Below are positions 26,001 through 36,590 of a stretch of 64,000 bases of DNA, one piece after another. The first letter of the stretch is position 1; the number at the start of each line of letters is the position of its first letter. The stretch comes from Theristus sp. LFF4_11 (Eukaryota; Nematoda; Chromadorea; Monhysterida; Xyalidae), in NCBI GenBank assembly GCA_030248135.1, contig JASANC010001018.1:1-64000 (forward strand). Reading direction: 5' to 3'. The position numbers and the translations under genes are program-made. The notes under the pieces are model-generated. The model was not told where the DNA came from. It ran no database searches and saw nothing but the letters and a program-made list of their open reading frames with translations.

Positions 26001-29000
26001 CGTGATGCGTGCATTCTGTCCGAAACGATCGCCCGCAATTCTCAGCAATTCGTGCACGGAACGCACGCATCAACCAATCAATCAGCTATTGTGGATTTAT
26101 TCAAACGTTCCGGACTAACGTGACGTCATTTTATTTAAAAACGCCCGTTTGTCAAAGTACAGGCACTAAAATTTCATCTGGTGTGACTGATTCGACATTA
26201 CCATTTTTTACGGGAAGAAATCGGCTAAACGGATAGTCTGGTTGGGAACGAAACCATGTTTTGTGGCACATGACGTCATTTCAGGGGACACGTAAAAAAA
26301 GCATAGTTGCATATGTTATTGAGTTTAGACTGTATATCATATGCAACCAGCTGATTGGTTGGTTGGTTGGTGATCAAGTTTACACCAATAAAAACCAATA
26401 AACATAACCTTTGAAAAGCCACACTCCACAGCTCGGCGGTGCCAACAACGAGTCGTCAGCGGCAGCAGCCATTTCCGTTGGCGCCACTCCAAACGCCAGC
26501 GTCAGTCCGCCTGCAGCGGCAACCAGCGCCACCGCCGAGGCGTCGTCCGCCGGCCTGTTGGGCGACATTTTCGGCTCGGCCGCTGTGACGAGCGCGGGAG
26601 GGATGGCTGGTGGGGTGTACGTGCCGCCGAAACAGGTGGGGGGGGGGGGGTGTTTGTGCCTCTGTGCAACATCACCGTGTCATTATTACAGATGAACACA
26701 ATCTCCAGACTAGGACTAGGAACACCTTTGTGGTCCATGACTGTTGTTAAAATGTGTTAATTTCATTTGACACCTTTCGGTAAACTCATATCAATTAAGA
26801 TACATAAACCCTTTTTACCTCTAAAGAAACAAGAAAACAGTGCTCTGCACATTTTATCGACCAAGTCCTGGTCTGCTAGCTGGAGTTCCTTTTTTGTATA
26901 ACCCGACACTTTCAAGGTGTCGAACAGAATTTGAATGTCAATGAATCGACTTTGTCTATTTTCCCCCCCAAAAAACAATCAAATCAACCAATTTGTATGG
27001 TGGTTCTCTGCATTTCGGCCGGGCCAACATCACAAGCAGAAGAGGGGTGGCGCCTCATCAGTGAGGTGCCCCTCTCGAACCACTTGAGTCATGAAAGCAT
27101 GAGTATTGAGCTTAGTAAATAAAAATACAATGAACAAAACAATACAATATCGATCAAACCTTGTTGTACACGTTTACAAAAGTATGACACCAGGCAAAAC
27201 AAACAACCCAACAACAACACAAAAACAACAAACAGTCAAACAACCCGCAGTTAATTCCAGGTGTGGCTGCCAGCGGCGCGCGGCAAAGGTCTGGAGATCA
27301 GCGGCACGTTCAGTCGGCGTCAGGGCGGCGTTCGCATGGAGATGACGTTCACAAACAGGGCGCTGCAGCCGATGGGGCAGTTCGCATTGCAGTTGAACAA
27401 GAACAGGTCGGTGTGGAGTGTGACGACAACGTGGGAGGAGTCGAGTGACCCTACGGAATGGCCGAGTAAACATGGCAGCTTTTTTCAGTGTGCGAGAAGC
27501 GCGCGCAATTTGAATGAAAGATCAAACCGTTTCGGAAACCCAAATTGTGTTGCTAAGTTTGACTTGTTTTTTTAACTAACTGATTCTTCGTGCTATTCTG
27601 TCCATTGTTTTTCCTTGATGATTCTCCCACATGATTGGGAATTATGTTGGCATTTTTGAAAAGACAACTCCTAGTCTGCGACTGATTCCGCCTTGATGGA
27701 CTGCCTTATTTATTCGGCCATACTGTAGTGACATGATTGCTTTGTGTTTGACATGACCCGGCGCCACGTGTGGCCTTGTGGCTTGCCGAGGCGACAAACG
27801 TTGTCGCTCACCGCAAACACCGTTCAGATGTTGAATAAACGGCGCGATGGCTGTTTTCAGCCGTTTGTTTTTTTGTATTCCATTCACCTTTTTTGTTGCA
27901 GTTTCGGCGTCACCCCGGCGCAACCGTTGCAAGTGCAGTCGCCGCTGCCGCCGAATCAATCGACGGAAGTCTCGTTGCAGTTGGCCACGAATGGGCCCGT
28001 CCAGAAGATGGACCCACTGTTGAATTTGCAGGTTCGGATCGGGTGCATCGGTTTGAACGCTCTGCGACTTTATCAATTTTTAGGTTCTGCGACTCAATGC
28101 GTGTCCAGACGTTGAAAGGACACTGGTTCCAATCGTTATGTTGCAATTCAAAATCGCCTAATTGACTCGGTCCTAGGGGATTCGGATCACTTTACCAATT
28201 TTGAATTCGAACGTCATGCTCATGCATAAAACTGTTTACCTATCTATGCGGCGCATTGAGTCTCGGAACCAAAACATAAAGGCGCATTCATGAAGCAGTA
28301 TTTAGTGACGCGCAGCTGTGTTGAAACATAGCTACGCAGTCACTAAATACTGCTTCATGAATGCCCCTTGCGATCATCGTATCCGATCGGCCGTTGCTTG
28401 TGTAGGTGGCCGTCAAGAACGACATCGATGTGTTCTACTTCGCGTGCGTGCTGCCGATGCACGTGTTCTTCGTCGACGACGGTCTGATGGACAAGCGGCT
28501 GTTCCTGCAGGCGTGGAAGGACATCCCCGAACAGAATGAGTTGCAGTACACCATCCAGAATACGAACAACTTATCGGCTGGTTGGTAGTGATTACCGGTA
28601 TTTGTGGTTGATGGTTAATGTGGTTGACGTTGGTCTCTTGCATGGAAATGGATGTTGTTCCGACAACTGGTGTTTGCCATTTCGCCGATTATTTTCGTTA
28701 GGGGCATTCATGACGCTGTATTTCGTGACGCGTAGCTGTGTTGGAACATGCATAGCTGTGCGTCACTAAATGACCGCCGCTTTAGTTGCGTTTGCAAGGA
28801 ATGCTTGATTATGTAATGCGGCAATTCGAGAAAATTACCCGAACTGGTCCTGTGACGTATTGAGACGCGGAAACATGCAACACTAGTAAAAAATAGTGAC
28901 TTGGCTGAATGGTGCAATGGTTGAAATTGATTGATTGATTGGCGTTGATTTTTATTGATGCAGCCAATTTTGATTTCTCACAAAACAACAACAACCACCT

Positions 29001-29818
29001 CATTCTCATCACCGTCTCGCAGACGACATCTGCAACCAACTGCAAGCGAACAACGTGTTCACGGTCGCACGTCGCACAGTCGACGGCCAGGAGATGCTGT
29101 ATCACTCGATCAAGTTCACCAACAACATCGTGCTGCTGTCGGAGTTGAAAATACAGCCGGCCAGTGCCGGGCTGACGGTGAGCGACGTTTTTTTCTTTTG
29201 GGAAGGAGGAGGGATGGGCTCGTGACATCTGGGTGAGTTTTCCAGAAAAACTTAGCGGCATTCATGAAGCAGTATTTAGTGACGCGTAGCTGTGCGGTCA
29301 CTAAACATTGCTTCATGAATTCCCGTTTAATAGGCCAGTAGTGCGACACCACTGAGCGCCTGATTGAATTCATGAGGCACGCACACATGAGCAATGTCCT
29401 CACTTAGCGTTGACCACAGCAGACATTGGTGAATCTGTTCATGTGCAGAACAAAAACGGAACTGTCATCATGTTTCGTGGTTCATTCAGGTGCTGCAGTG
29501 GTGTAGCACTATTGAACTACTGAGCCATTATAAAACTGATTGTTGGTGTTGCTTGGTTAAAGTCGTTCTTGGACGACTGCGCACTTTTTTTAACTGGTGA
29601 TTTTCAGTCTTAGCTCAGAGTATATAACATTTGGAGTCATGAACAACCAAACGTTTTCAGCGTGCTTGCCAGCGTGATTCAGCTGTCAGCGATTTTTGTC
29701 ATTTTTCACGTCACATTTCATGCTTTCTTATGTTTTTTTTCAGCTGTCACTAAAATCGCGAAACGTTGCTGTCATCGAAGACACGTACAAGGTGGTGGAG
29801 TTGATTCTCCAGGCTTAA
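17043..29818 (+). CDS. AP2B1: AP-1/AP-2 complex subunit beta (beta-adaptin), complete
   Basis: Large subunit of clathrin adaptors that sort cargo at the Golgi/endosome (AP-1) or plasma membrane (AP-2); the sequence fits a single shared AP1B1/AP2B1 ancestor. Exons: 17043-17079, 17398-17503, 18275-18410, 18959-19072, 19357-19488, 19925-20043, 20516-20584, 20776-20842, 21184-21338, 21884-22024, 22469-22634, 23008-23096, 23466-23568, 24038-24136, 24469-24549, 24955-25133, 25460-25700, 26432-26635, 27261-27406, 27902-28031, 28406-28580, 29023-29177, 29744-29818; 972 residues, against ~937 in human. Residues 1-~580 are the adaptin solenoid ([39 protein letters not shown]), almost identical to vertebrates. 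The Gly/Ala-rich hinge (~598-745) has LLDLS where human AP2B1 has the clathrin box LLNLD, so the final acidic residue is missing. The two-part appendage starts at [17 protein letters not shown] (~747) and ends VVELILQA. Confidence 0.97.
17504..18075 (+). repeat. 30/32-bp minisatellite starting at an adaptin 5' splice site
   Basis: First a 30-base unit (ATTGGTTGTATTTGAAATTG + GGGGCTGCTG), a few copies, then about 13 copies of a 32-base unit (ATTGGCTGCGTTTGAAATTG + GGTGTGGTGCTG). The donor gtgattggctgcg is itself the start of the first unit. A 253-codon open frame on the minus strand ([16 protein letters not shown] repeats) is a by-product of the array. Confidence 0.92.
18765..18935. repeat. 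Fragments of two dispersed repeats in adaptin intron 3
   Basis: 18765-18860 (TCTCTGCATTTCGGCC...AGAAGAGGGG) resembles 26995-27110. 18880-18925, on the minus strand, matches the GGAGTTTGGTACCTT...TTTCCGGAA module of the SINEs at 35499 and 48545. Confidence 0.55.
20073..20160. mobile_element. Palindromic MITE, ATTCATGAAGCAG family (adaptin intron 6)
   Basis: GGCATTCATGAAGCAGTATT on the left is mirrored by AATACTGCTTCATGAATGC on the right around a short GCGTAGCTGTG core. It follows the splice donor at 20044 by about 30 bases. Confidence 0.8.
22110..22940. mobile_element. Copies of the TCTGCGACTC palindromic MITE
   Basis: A full copy at about 22110-22292 (ACGTGAGAATTCAAAATTGG ... GAGTCGCAGAATC), a second at about 22659-22823, and a half copy at 22850-22940. 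They sit in the introns either side of adaptin exon 11 (22469-22634). Further copies: 13999-14173, 25795-25965, 28062-28275, 35749-35965, 48765-48935, 53225-53385, 56570-56770, 59833-59995. Confidence 0.7.
23203..23358. mobile_element. Palindromic MITE, CAGCTGATTGG family
   Basis: Ends TACAGTCAAACTC...ATATG and the inverse; inner arms carry GCTGATTGGTTG and TGCATGCATTCTG with their complements. A second copy at 23714-23882 lies in the next adaptin intron. Confidence 0.75.
24768..24948. repeat. A-rich tandem duplication in adaptin intron 15
   Basis: ACAGTCCGGAATTTATTC followed by AAAAACCGAAAAAAAACTA-type sequence occurs twice, about 95 bases apart, just before the exon at 24955. Confidence 0.7.
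25166..25320 (-). mobile_element. tRNA-derived SINE (AAC-tailed family), adaptin intron 16
   Basis: Minus-strand copy, from the GGGCATCGAGCCCC B-box-like site to GGGTTAGCCCTGGCTAACA; the AAC tail is missing or very short. Confidence 0.65.
26090..26305. mobile_element. MITE carrying TGACGTCA, adaptin intron 17
   Basis: Relative of the CREB-intron element, in opposite orientation. TGACGTCA occurs at 26121-26128 and 26271-26278. It is inserted among CAGCTGATTGG MITE pieces (about 25975-26375). Confidence 0.7.
27430..27760. repeat. Dispersed ~300-bp repeat shared with 55690-55990 (inverted)
   Basis: Landmarks AACATGGCAGC...TTTTTCAGTGTG, GCGCGCAATTTGAATGAAAG and GGACTGCCTTATTTATTCGG recur on the opposite strand at 55690-55990, in an intron of the AtuA-like gene. 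There is no coding evidence; class unknown. Confidence 0.6.
28281..29330. mobile_element. Three ATTCATGAAGCAG palindromic MITEs in the 3' adaptin introns
   Basis: Copies at 28281-28370, about 28701-28785 (decayed) and 29256-29330, one in each of three consecutive introns. Others of this family: 721-802, 1021-1104, 7894-8100 (several half-copies in tandem, in a CREB intron), 9034-9109, 52197-52300, 54738-54830. Confidence 0.8.
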
Positions 29819-29957
29819 TTTAGGACTGAGTTGAGATTTCGAGAATTCAAAGAGCCCTTCTTTTGTCAATTTTTCGCAAGTCTCCCGTTTATTTATTCAA
29901 TTTATCAAGCTTGTGTTTCATTTTTCAAATTAAAAAATAGATAGTGTCAGACAAGAC

Positions 29958-30835
29958 TAGAGATGTAAGCTTCAAAAAAAAATTTTTTTTATTTTTTTTA
30001 AAGTAAAAAAATGAGCTTTTTTTTTATTTTTTTTTTTATTTATCAAAATTTTTTTTTGTTTTTTTTTTCAAATTTTTTCAGGTTTTTCAAAAATAATATC
30101 AAAAATGCGTGTTAGTTTTCGGTTTTGTTTCCCTTATTTTTGGCATATGGGAGCGGGGGACAGTGCGTAGGCGAGGGGTGGGGTGGGACCGGGGTACACG
30201 GTACCCCCCCCAGAGCACCCGGGCCCGTCGGGTGGGGGGGGGGGGGGGGCACCATGCCACCCCCTCCCTAAAATCGGGCACCCCCCCCCCCCCCCATCGG
30301 ACCCCCCCTCGAAAATTTGGCCGACACCCCCCACACCCGCCATGAAATTTTGTCTCGCGGAGACCCCCCCAAAATACTTGAGCGTCGCAAAGGCTAGTTC
30401 AACAAATTCCGATGCCGCTAAGGTGAGATAGAAGCAGAGAACTCACATTTATGCATCGTTTTTCAGGATCTCGAAAGGTCGAAATTGCACTGTCTGCCAC
30501 TGCAAGCGTAACTTCGTTGGTTGCTCGTTGCTGTTTCGCCTCGTGTCGTCATGATCACACCGGTTTGTTGTTGAACTTGTTTCCGTGTTATTTGAGGTGA
30601 ATTGAGAGGCAAAACACGAGACGTGATGTCGTCGGTGGGAAAATGGGGTCGCCGAAACCAAGTCTGAAATTTTCACCCTCCTCCCATATGAGTGGGGGTC
30701 ATATGGTAAGTCGGTGGCTCCTCAGATGGTGATATTCGGACTCCCTGAAAAATTCTGAACAACTTTCATTTTTAAAAAAAAAAATTTAAAAAAAATTTAA
30801 AAAAAAAAATAGAAATTTTTTTTTTGACATCTCTA
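29958..30835. mobile_element. Non-autonomous hAT-like element, 878 bp, TSD GACAAGAC
   Basis: Ends TAGAGATGT and ACATCTCTA, flanked on both sides by the 8-mer GACAAGAC (29950-29957 and 30836-30843). The interior has A/T homopolymer arms and a core with long G and C runs (30170-30320). No transposase is visible. It lies just beyond the adaptin stop codon, likely within or after its 3' UTR. Confidence 0.8.
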
Positions 30836-30843
30836 GACAAGAC

Positions 30844-32279
30844 TGTGCTACGTTACTGACGTATTTGTTGTTATCGTTATCACAATTTCTGCTTATTTTT
30901 CACATTTGAGACCATTCATTCCATACTATTCAGTTTTTGTCCTCCTGTCTCAGAATCGGTGTGTGTTTGGTTTTTTTGCATCTAACGTTACAATTCGGTC
31001 TTTATTGCTTGCAATAACTCAATTATAAACTATTAGGTTTGTTTCAAACACGTATCCATTTAAAACTGCATAACCATTATCATTTTACATTTATATTTTG
31101 TAAACATTGTACTTTAGGATTTATATTGTCAGTTGTGATAATTATTGTTGTGGTTTTACTATCGTGATTCTGTGTTTCCGGCTTGTGTCTGTTTGTTTGT
31201 TGGTTTCTAGTTGTTAATTATGCAATCGTTTATTGTCAATGTTCTTTAATGAAGTTTTTTGAATCAGTAAATAGAGGATTCGAATATTGTATTCGTTTGA
31301 AACTCGTGAGCAAGCATGAACATAAAAATGCGCGAAAAACCAAATTAACAAAATCACGTTAAGCCAGCATACGACAAGTACCGCGCAAGAAACCGCGCGC
31401 TTTGTTCGCGGGTGTACAATGTGGAACGCGCAAATTTGAGCGTAGAAAGAAAACAAAATCGAGTTGGGAGAAGGGCTCAGGAATCATCAGCATGACAACG
31501 CAGACACACAACCAACATTACAGTCGAACTCTAAAAATTATAGGGAATCAGCTGATTCGTTGGTGATTTCGCTATGCATACTTTCTGTGCAAGCCAAACT
31601 CCGCCTCCACAGCAACACCTGCACAGAAAGTATGCATACCGTGATCACCAACCAATCAGCTGATTCCCTATAATTTAGAGTTCGACTGCAGCAGAATCTT
31701 GCATGTCGTGCAACGCAGCAATGCGTCATTCATTGGAGTCCTTCCGCTTCTACTTCAATCATCCATGGGCAACACTCCGAGTGCACGGAGCAGTTTCGGC
31801 ATGCATTTGCTCCATTTCGCGTTCGTGAATGACACACAGCCGGCCTGAGTGGAAAAGTGCAAACGTTTGAACTTTGAAACAAAAAACAAGATTCAAGAAA
31901 GACTGCAGATTAACAAAAAACAAAGTTTAGAAACGGAATGCGAAAAAGAAAAGTTTTTTTGTGGTGCAACTTACTACAATAGATTATAACATTTAATCCG
32001 GAGTTACCTCCCCGGAACCCACCAAAGTTTGGTACGGAATCGGTGGGGAAGGCATGCTTCAAAAACTGCCGAACTCGCAAATTATAGACAATCAGCTGAT
32101 TGGCTGGTGCACATGCGATGCATCATGCTTTCTGTGCATGCATTACAGTGTGTGGGGCAAGGAGTCTGTCCTGCACAGAAGGCAATGAACCAATCAGCTG
32201 GACTACGAGTTGCACGCATCACGTGATCACCAACCAACCAATCAGCTGACTGCCCACAATTCCCGAGTTCCAATCGTAC
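30844..32279. other. Noncoding stretch between adaptin and the LDLa exon
   Basis: Contains MITEs of the CAGCTGATTGG family at 31520-31688 (near-perfect palindrome) and 32070-32274. The segment at about 31735-31855, read on the minus strand behind ccactcag, is open and Cys-rich in one frame. It could be the next exon of the LDLa gene, but that frame does not match the phase of the exon before it. Confidence 0.45.
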
Positions 32280-32479
32280 CCGGAGGCGTTCATCAGTGCA
32301 ACCGTCTCTCTCGTCACTCCCATCCACGCAGTCGTTCACCCGGTCGCAGCGTTGCGTCTGCTTGATGCATTGGCCATCCGAGCGACACTGGTACTGCAGA
32401 ATACTCGGGCATGGCGGTGGCCTCGTGATCGCCTCTTCGTCGTAGACGTACTGAACTTCCGGTGTTGTCACTGGTGTGG

Positions 32480-32518
<39 letters not shown>

Positions 32519-32530
32519 GCTCTGTGACGA
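32280..32530 (-). CDS. Exon with an LDL-receptor class A repeat (partial gene)
   Basis: Minus-strand exon behind tttccag, ending at CGG|gtacga. It encodes VTEQ, a run of about a dozen threonines from a (CAA/ACA)n repeat, TTPEVQYVYDEEAI and then one LDLa repeat with all six cysteines: CPSILQYQC, SDGQCIKQTQRCD, DCVDGSDE, GC. The DxxDCxDGSDE segment supplies the calcium ligands of this fold. LDLa repeats bind ligands outside cells, so the protein should be secreted or membrane-bound. Entry is in phase 1 and exit in phase 0. I could not identify the neighbouring exons, so the full protein is unknown. The Thr tract resembles mucin-like linkers. Confidence 0.8.
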
Positions 32531-35321
32531 CTGGAAATTACGGTTGCTATGTGACTTGCCGAGCGAACAGGCCCACTCCAGGAAATGGGTACTCAACAAA
32601 TTTGTTCAGCCATATGTAGAAGTATAGAAGTGCTGCGCGTAATTAGCGTTCGCATTCAAGTGCCGTTTTCGCTCTCGCCATTTTCAGTGCATAAATGCGT
32701 ATTCATGCAGTCGTGCGCGCGCTGAAGCGCATAGCACGTGAAGCTGCCGACAGTTTTGACTCCATGAATGTGTAGGATGAAGTAACGTCGCGTGAAGTGA
32801 CGCCGCGTGAACTTCCATGAATGAGGCTTAAGGATAGAACGAAAAAGGCGGAGTCACGTGCGCATGCTAATATAAATTTCTCCACGTCACACTATGCGTT
32901 GTGCGTAAACAGTGGCGGACAATATTTTGTTTGGTTGACAAGGGAAATTCGTCAAAAGCCACGAGAACCTCGTACAGTAAGCAACGCTCATACGCAGAAC
33001 AATAATGCACAATATATATGCACATGTTCGTGCACCTATTGATGCAGATACACAAACCCGTGCACTTCGGATTCACTTCAGTTTTCAGAAGCAAAACAGA
33101 ACGGCTGCATCTGCATCGTTCTCAAAAGAAAAAAACATTTTACTGCCAAGACAAAAATTTTCAACACGCACTAACCTTCTTGGCCGACGACAATGTAACA
33201 CCAGGCAAACGTGAAAATTAGGCACTCTTTCAGTTTGAAATCAACCATTTCTACCGATTTTGAAGTAATATAAATTTTAATAACTTTTTATGATGAACAA
33301 CTATGAGCGAACACTATCGTTTTCATGAGCAACTAAGAAAGCGTAGTGCACATTACGCCAGATCAATACATTATTATGCTTGTGCAGGATCAAAGTTCAA
33401 CCACTGATTTGTGAAAACATGCCATTTCTACGACTGTTGCATAGTTTTTGACGAGCCAAGCACGCATTCCGTTCCGTGTTTTTTTCTCTCTTCCATGACT
33501 GTGCGTTCAGTTATTTCGTGTCCCGATTCCAATTTCATGTGCTTGCTCTCTCAAACTTTTTCAGATTTCAAACATTACATTTTTCATCCACTCATCTTTA
33601 ACTTTTTATGTTTGTTGCACTTTTTACGGCTGCATGTGAATACAATGTCCAAAAGAACTACAAAAAAGCATCACACCAACCATTGGGGAGCACTTGAGCT
33701 GGGTGTTTTGAAAAACAAAAATAACAGAATCCTGATTGTATTGTAGCAAGCACCAAAAAGATTACGGTTTCGTGCAAGTTTTTCCATCAAAAAAGGAAAA
33801 ATGAATTCACTGATTACATTTTATGCAAACTTCGAAAAACAAAAACAAAAAAACGAACTTCTTCACTCACACACTACACCAAGTTTATTACGAACAAAAA
33901 AAGACCACAATTTACCAAAAGAAGACTAGTAACCATCTCAAGTGGATGTGAGTGGAACTGAAGATGAAAACAAGCATGAAAAGGAAAGTGAAGTAAGTTC
34001 AGCACTATGTTATGTCATGAGACCAGTATATGCATGTATTGTAAAAAATGCACCAGCAACACACACACCACACATAGAACAGCAAAGGTGGCATCAACAA
34101 AATTACACAGCAGCACATCACGTTCACAACTTATAAACGAACATGTCAATAACAACGAAGTTTGGACACTTATAATTTGTGTTTAAAAACTGGTTGGTCA
34201 AGTTTGTAAGGGGAACGGGTAAAACGCCAAAATTCATGATTCTGTTAAAATTAGTATTCCAAATAAGAAAACCCCACAATAAACCAATTCGAATCACGGG
34301 AGGAATAGACGGACCAATTACGACGGAACCAAAGCCGAAAACAAATAATAAAAAACAACGACGAAACCTAACCACAAACTGAAGAAAAACAACAATCCGA
34401 TAAATCCACAAAAGCAGACGACAACGTTTGCATGTTTGCAATTTAGAATGGAGTGGCACCCATCAGGAGAAGTTTTGGATGGCGTTGGTTTATGAAAGCC
34501 GTTTTTGATCCAAGTTTTCAAAAAATTCAGCGCAGTAAGTCGTCCAACTCCGTGCGGACTCCCAAACCTGGACAACGAAACATGTGACAAAAAAAAAACA
34601 AAATCGCCGACAAATTTGCTGTTTAAAGGGTTCACAATAAATCAGTCCGAAAAACTCAAAACAAAACCGATTAAAAAACTCGCTTATTCTGGGGGAAGGG
34701 TTGTTTCGGGGAGGCCGGGTACACTTGAGAAAGCAACAGATCTCAATCTGATCCGCTTCCAAAGACACAACACAACTAATCAAAACGAAACTCCAACAAA
34801 ATCGTGGTTGAAAACGCTAATAATGAGAAAGGAAAACAAACAATAATAAAAAATTCGATGGACGGGTTTTCACACTGCCGAGTGCCGATCAACAAACGAA
34901 AACAAATTCAAAATACAGACCCAGCTTCGGGTTCGACCACAAAAGCACATTAGACCAGTGAAGTTGATCAAAAATACAATTGCTCGCAATTTACTGAAAA
35001 CAAGGAATACAGTGCGGAAAAATGGCGTCACTGATGTGATGGACCAGAAAACAAACGCAACAAAAACTAATCTAGTTTGAAATAGCGGTGAGTGCAGATT
35101 GATCATAGAGCCCGCCACCAGTAAACTGACAAACAAAAAAATCAACCCAAAAAGGAATAAAGGTGCAACAAACCAACGACAATCCTCAAAATCATCACAC
35201 AATCAGACGACAAAAACGGCCAAAAAGCAACAATCCAATTATCAAACAATCCTACAAAACATAATCATTACGCCCACTCTCACAACCCTAAAATAGGCCA
35301 AACAAGTGCGTCGCAAACGTT
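32531..35321. other. Long A/C-rich noncoding stretch
   Basis: Strongly A/C-rich on the plus strand, the mirror of the T/G-rich plus-strand introns, which suggests minus-strand transcription. It probably includes upstream introns of the LDLa gene and the 3' UTR of the NuSAP-like gene. No exon could be supported. Confidence 0.4.
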
Positions 35322-36556
35322 TCACAGTTGCCTGCGTCGCATCAGCGCGTCGCCGCGTGCGTTCGCGTGACGTGCGGCCGCTTGCGCACGAGTCTGCTCA
35401 CTGTAACATACGTGGGAGCCGGTGTGTTCGTGCGTAATTGTGCCATAATTAGTAATATCATTTATTTACTCGTCGCGTTAATTAGTACATTAACGTCGCG
35501 TCCGTGGCGTAGCGGTAGAACTTCGGCCTACAGTTCTGTAGGTACCGGGTTCGAACCTCGCTGTGGACAAGACATACTCGTGGAAAATTAGAGTGACCAA
35601 CGAACATCTAATGGTCTATTCCCTCCTGAGCCGAGGGTAAAATTGGGCTCGGGGCAGTATTGCCCGTCTCCGCCGGAGTTTGGTACCTTCGGGTTTCCGG
35701 AACCGGCGCGCGTATAATTAAATTAAATTTAAAAAAAATATTTGGGTCTCGCGTCTCAATGCGCGCATAGATGGGTAACCAGTCTCATGCACGACGCGGG
35801 AATTAAAAATGGGAAAGGGATCCGAGTCCCCTAAATAAGGCCGGGTCAATTAGGCTATTCTGAATTACTACATAAAGATTGAAACTAGTTTCCTTTTACG
35901 TCCACAACAGCACCGCAGAGTCGCAGGTCTCACAGGAAAGATAATATGATTTTTTTTGGTTCTGCGACTCTAAACTAACCCCATCCATTACTAACCCGAA
36001 CCCCTGAAAACCCGAACTGCCCCCCCCCCCCACCCCCAACAACCATACCGCGCGTTTAGCAGAGCGGTGTGCGCGCGCGTCACCGAGCGTCGCCGGAGCG
36101 CGTTCGCCTGTGCGTGCGTCCGTTGTTGTTGTTGTTGCTGCTGCAGATGCAGCGTCCTGTAAAACGCGCAGTCGGGCAGCGTGCGCGTGTCGACGAACTT
36201 TGGCAGTGGGCCACGCTTCGGCGCAAAGCCGACGGCGCCACGACTGGTGGTGCACTGCAATGGAGCAAAAATGTATGACCGGGGGTATTCGTGATTGGCG
36301 ATTGCAGTGGCGAATTGCTGGACGTGCCGAGTTTGACGGTGCTCACAGTCGTCGGTCAATTAAATTATTAGCGTTATTGTACAAAATTCAACGGTTTTTG
36401 CGATGTTCACCTATCTTGGTAATGCATAAGATAAAAAAGGCACACATTTCCAGCCCCCCCCCCCAGTTGGCCATAACCAAACTTTCTTATTTTATTCCAC
36501 CGAAAAACAATCTCAAAAAAACCGTCCACCAAGGACACACCGATTGCACATTCGTC

Positions 36557-36590
<34 letters not shown>

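Noticed and set aside
30108..30431. Gly/Pro-rich open frames on both strands
   Set aside because: They come from G and C homopolymer runs inside a hAT-like element; no recognisable protein.
34318..34635. Minus-strand frame near 34.5 kb as an exon of the NuSAP-like gene
   Set aside because: An acceptor-like site exists at about 34577 and one phase fits, but the peptide has no NuSAP features, while 35400-35322 gives a phase-matched basic C-terminus with a stop.
35499..35572. Possible tRNA gene
   Set aside because: A and B boxes are good, but the acceptor stem does not pair cleanly, the anticodon arm is irregular, and the sequence runs into a repeat body with an A/T tail. Better read as a SINE head.
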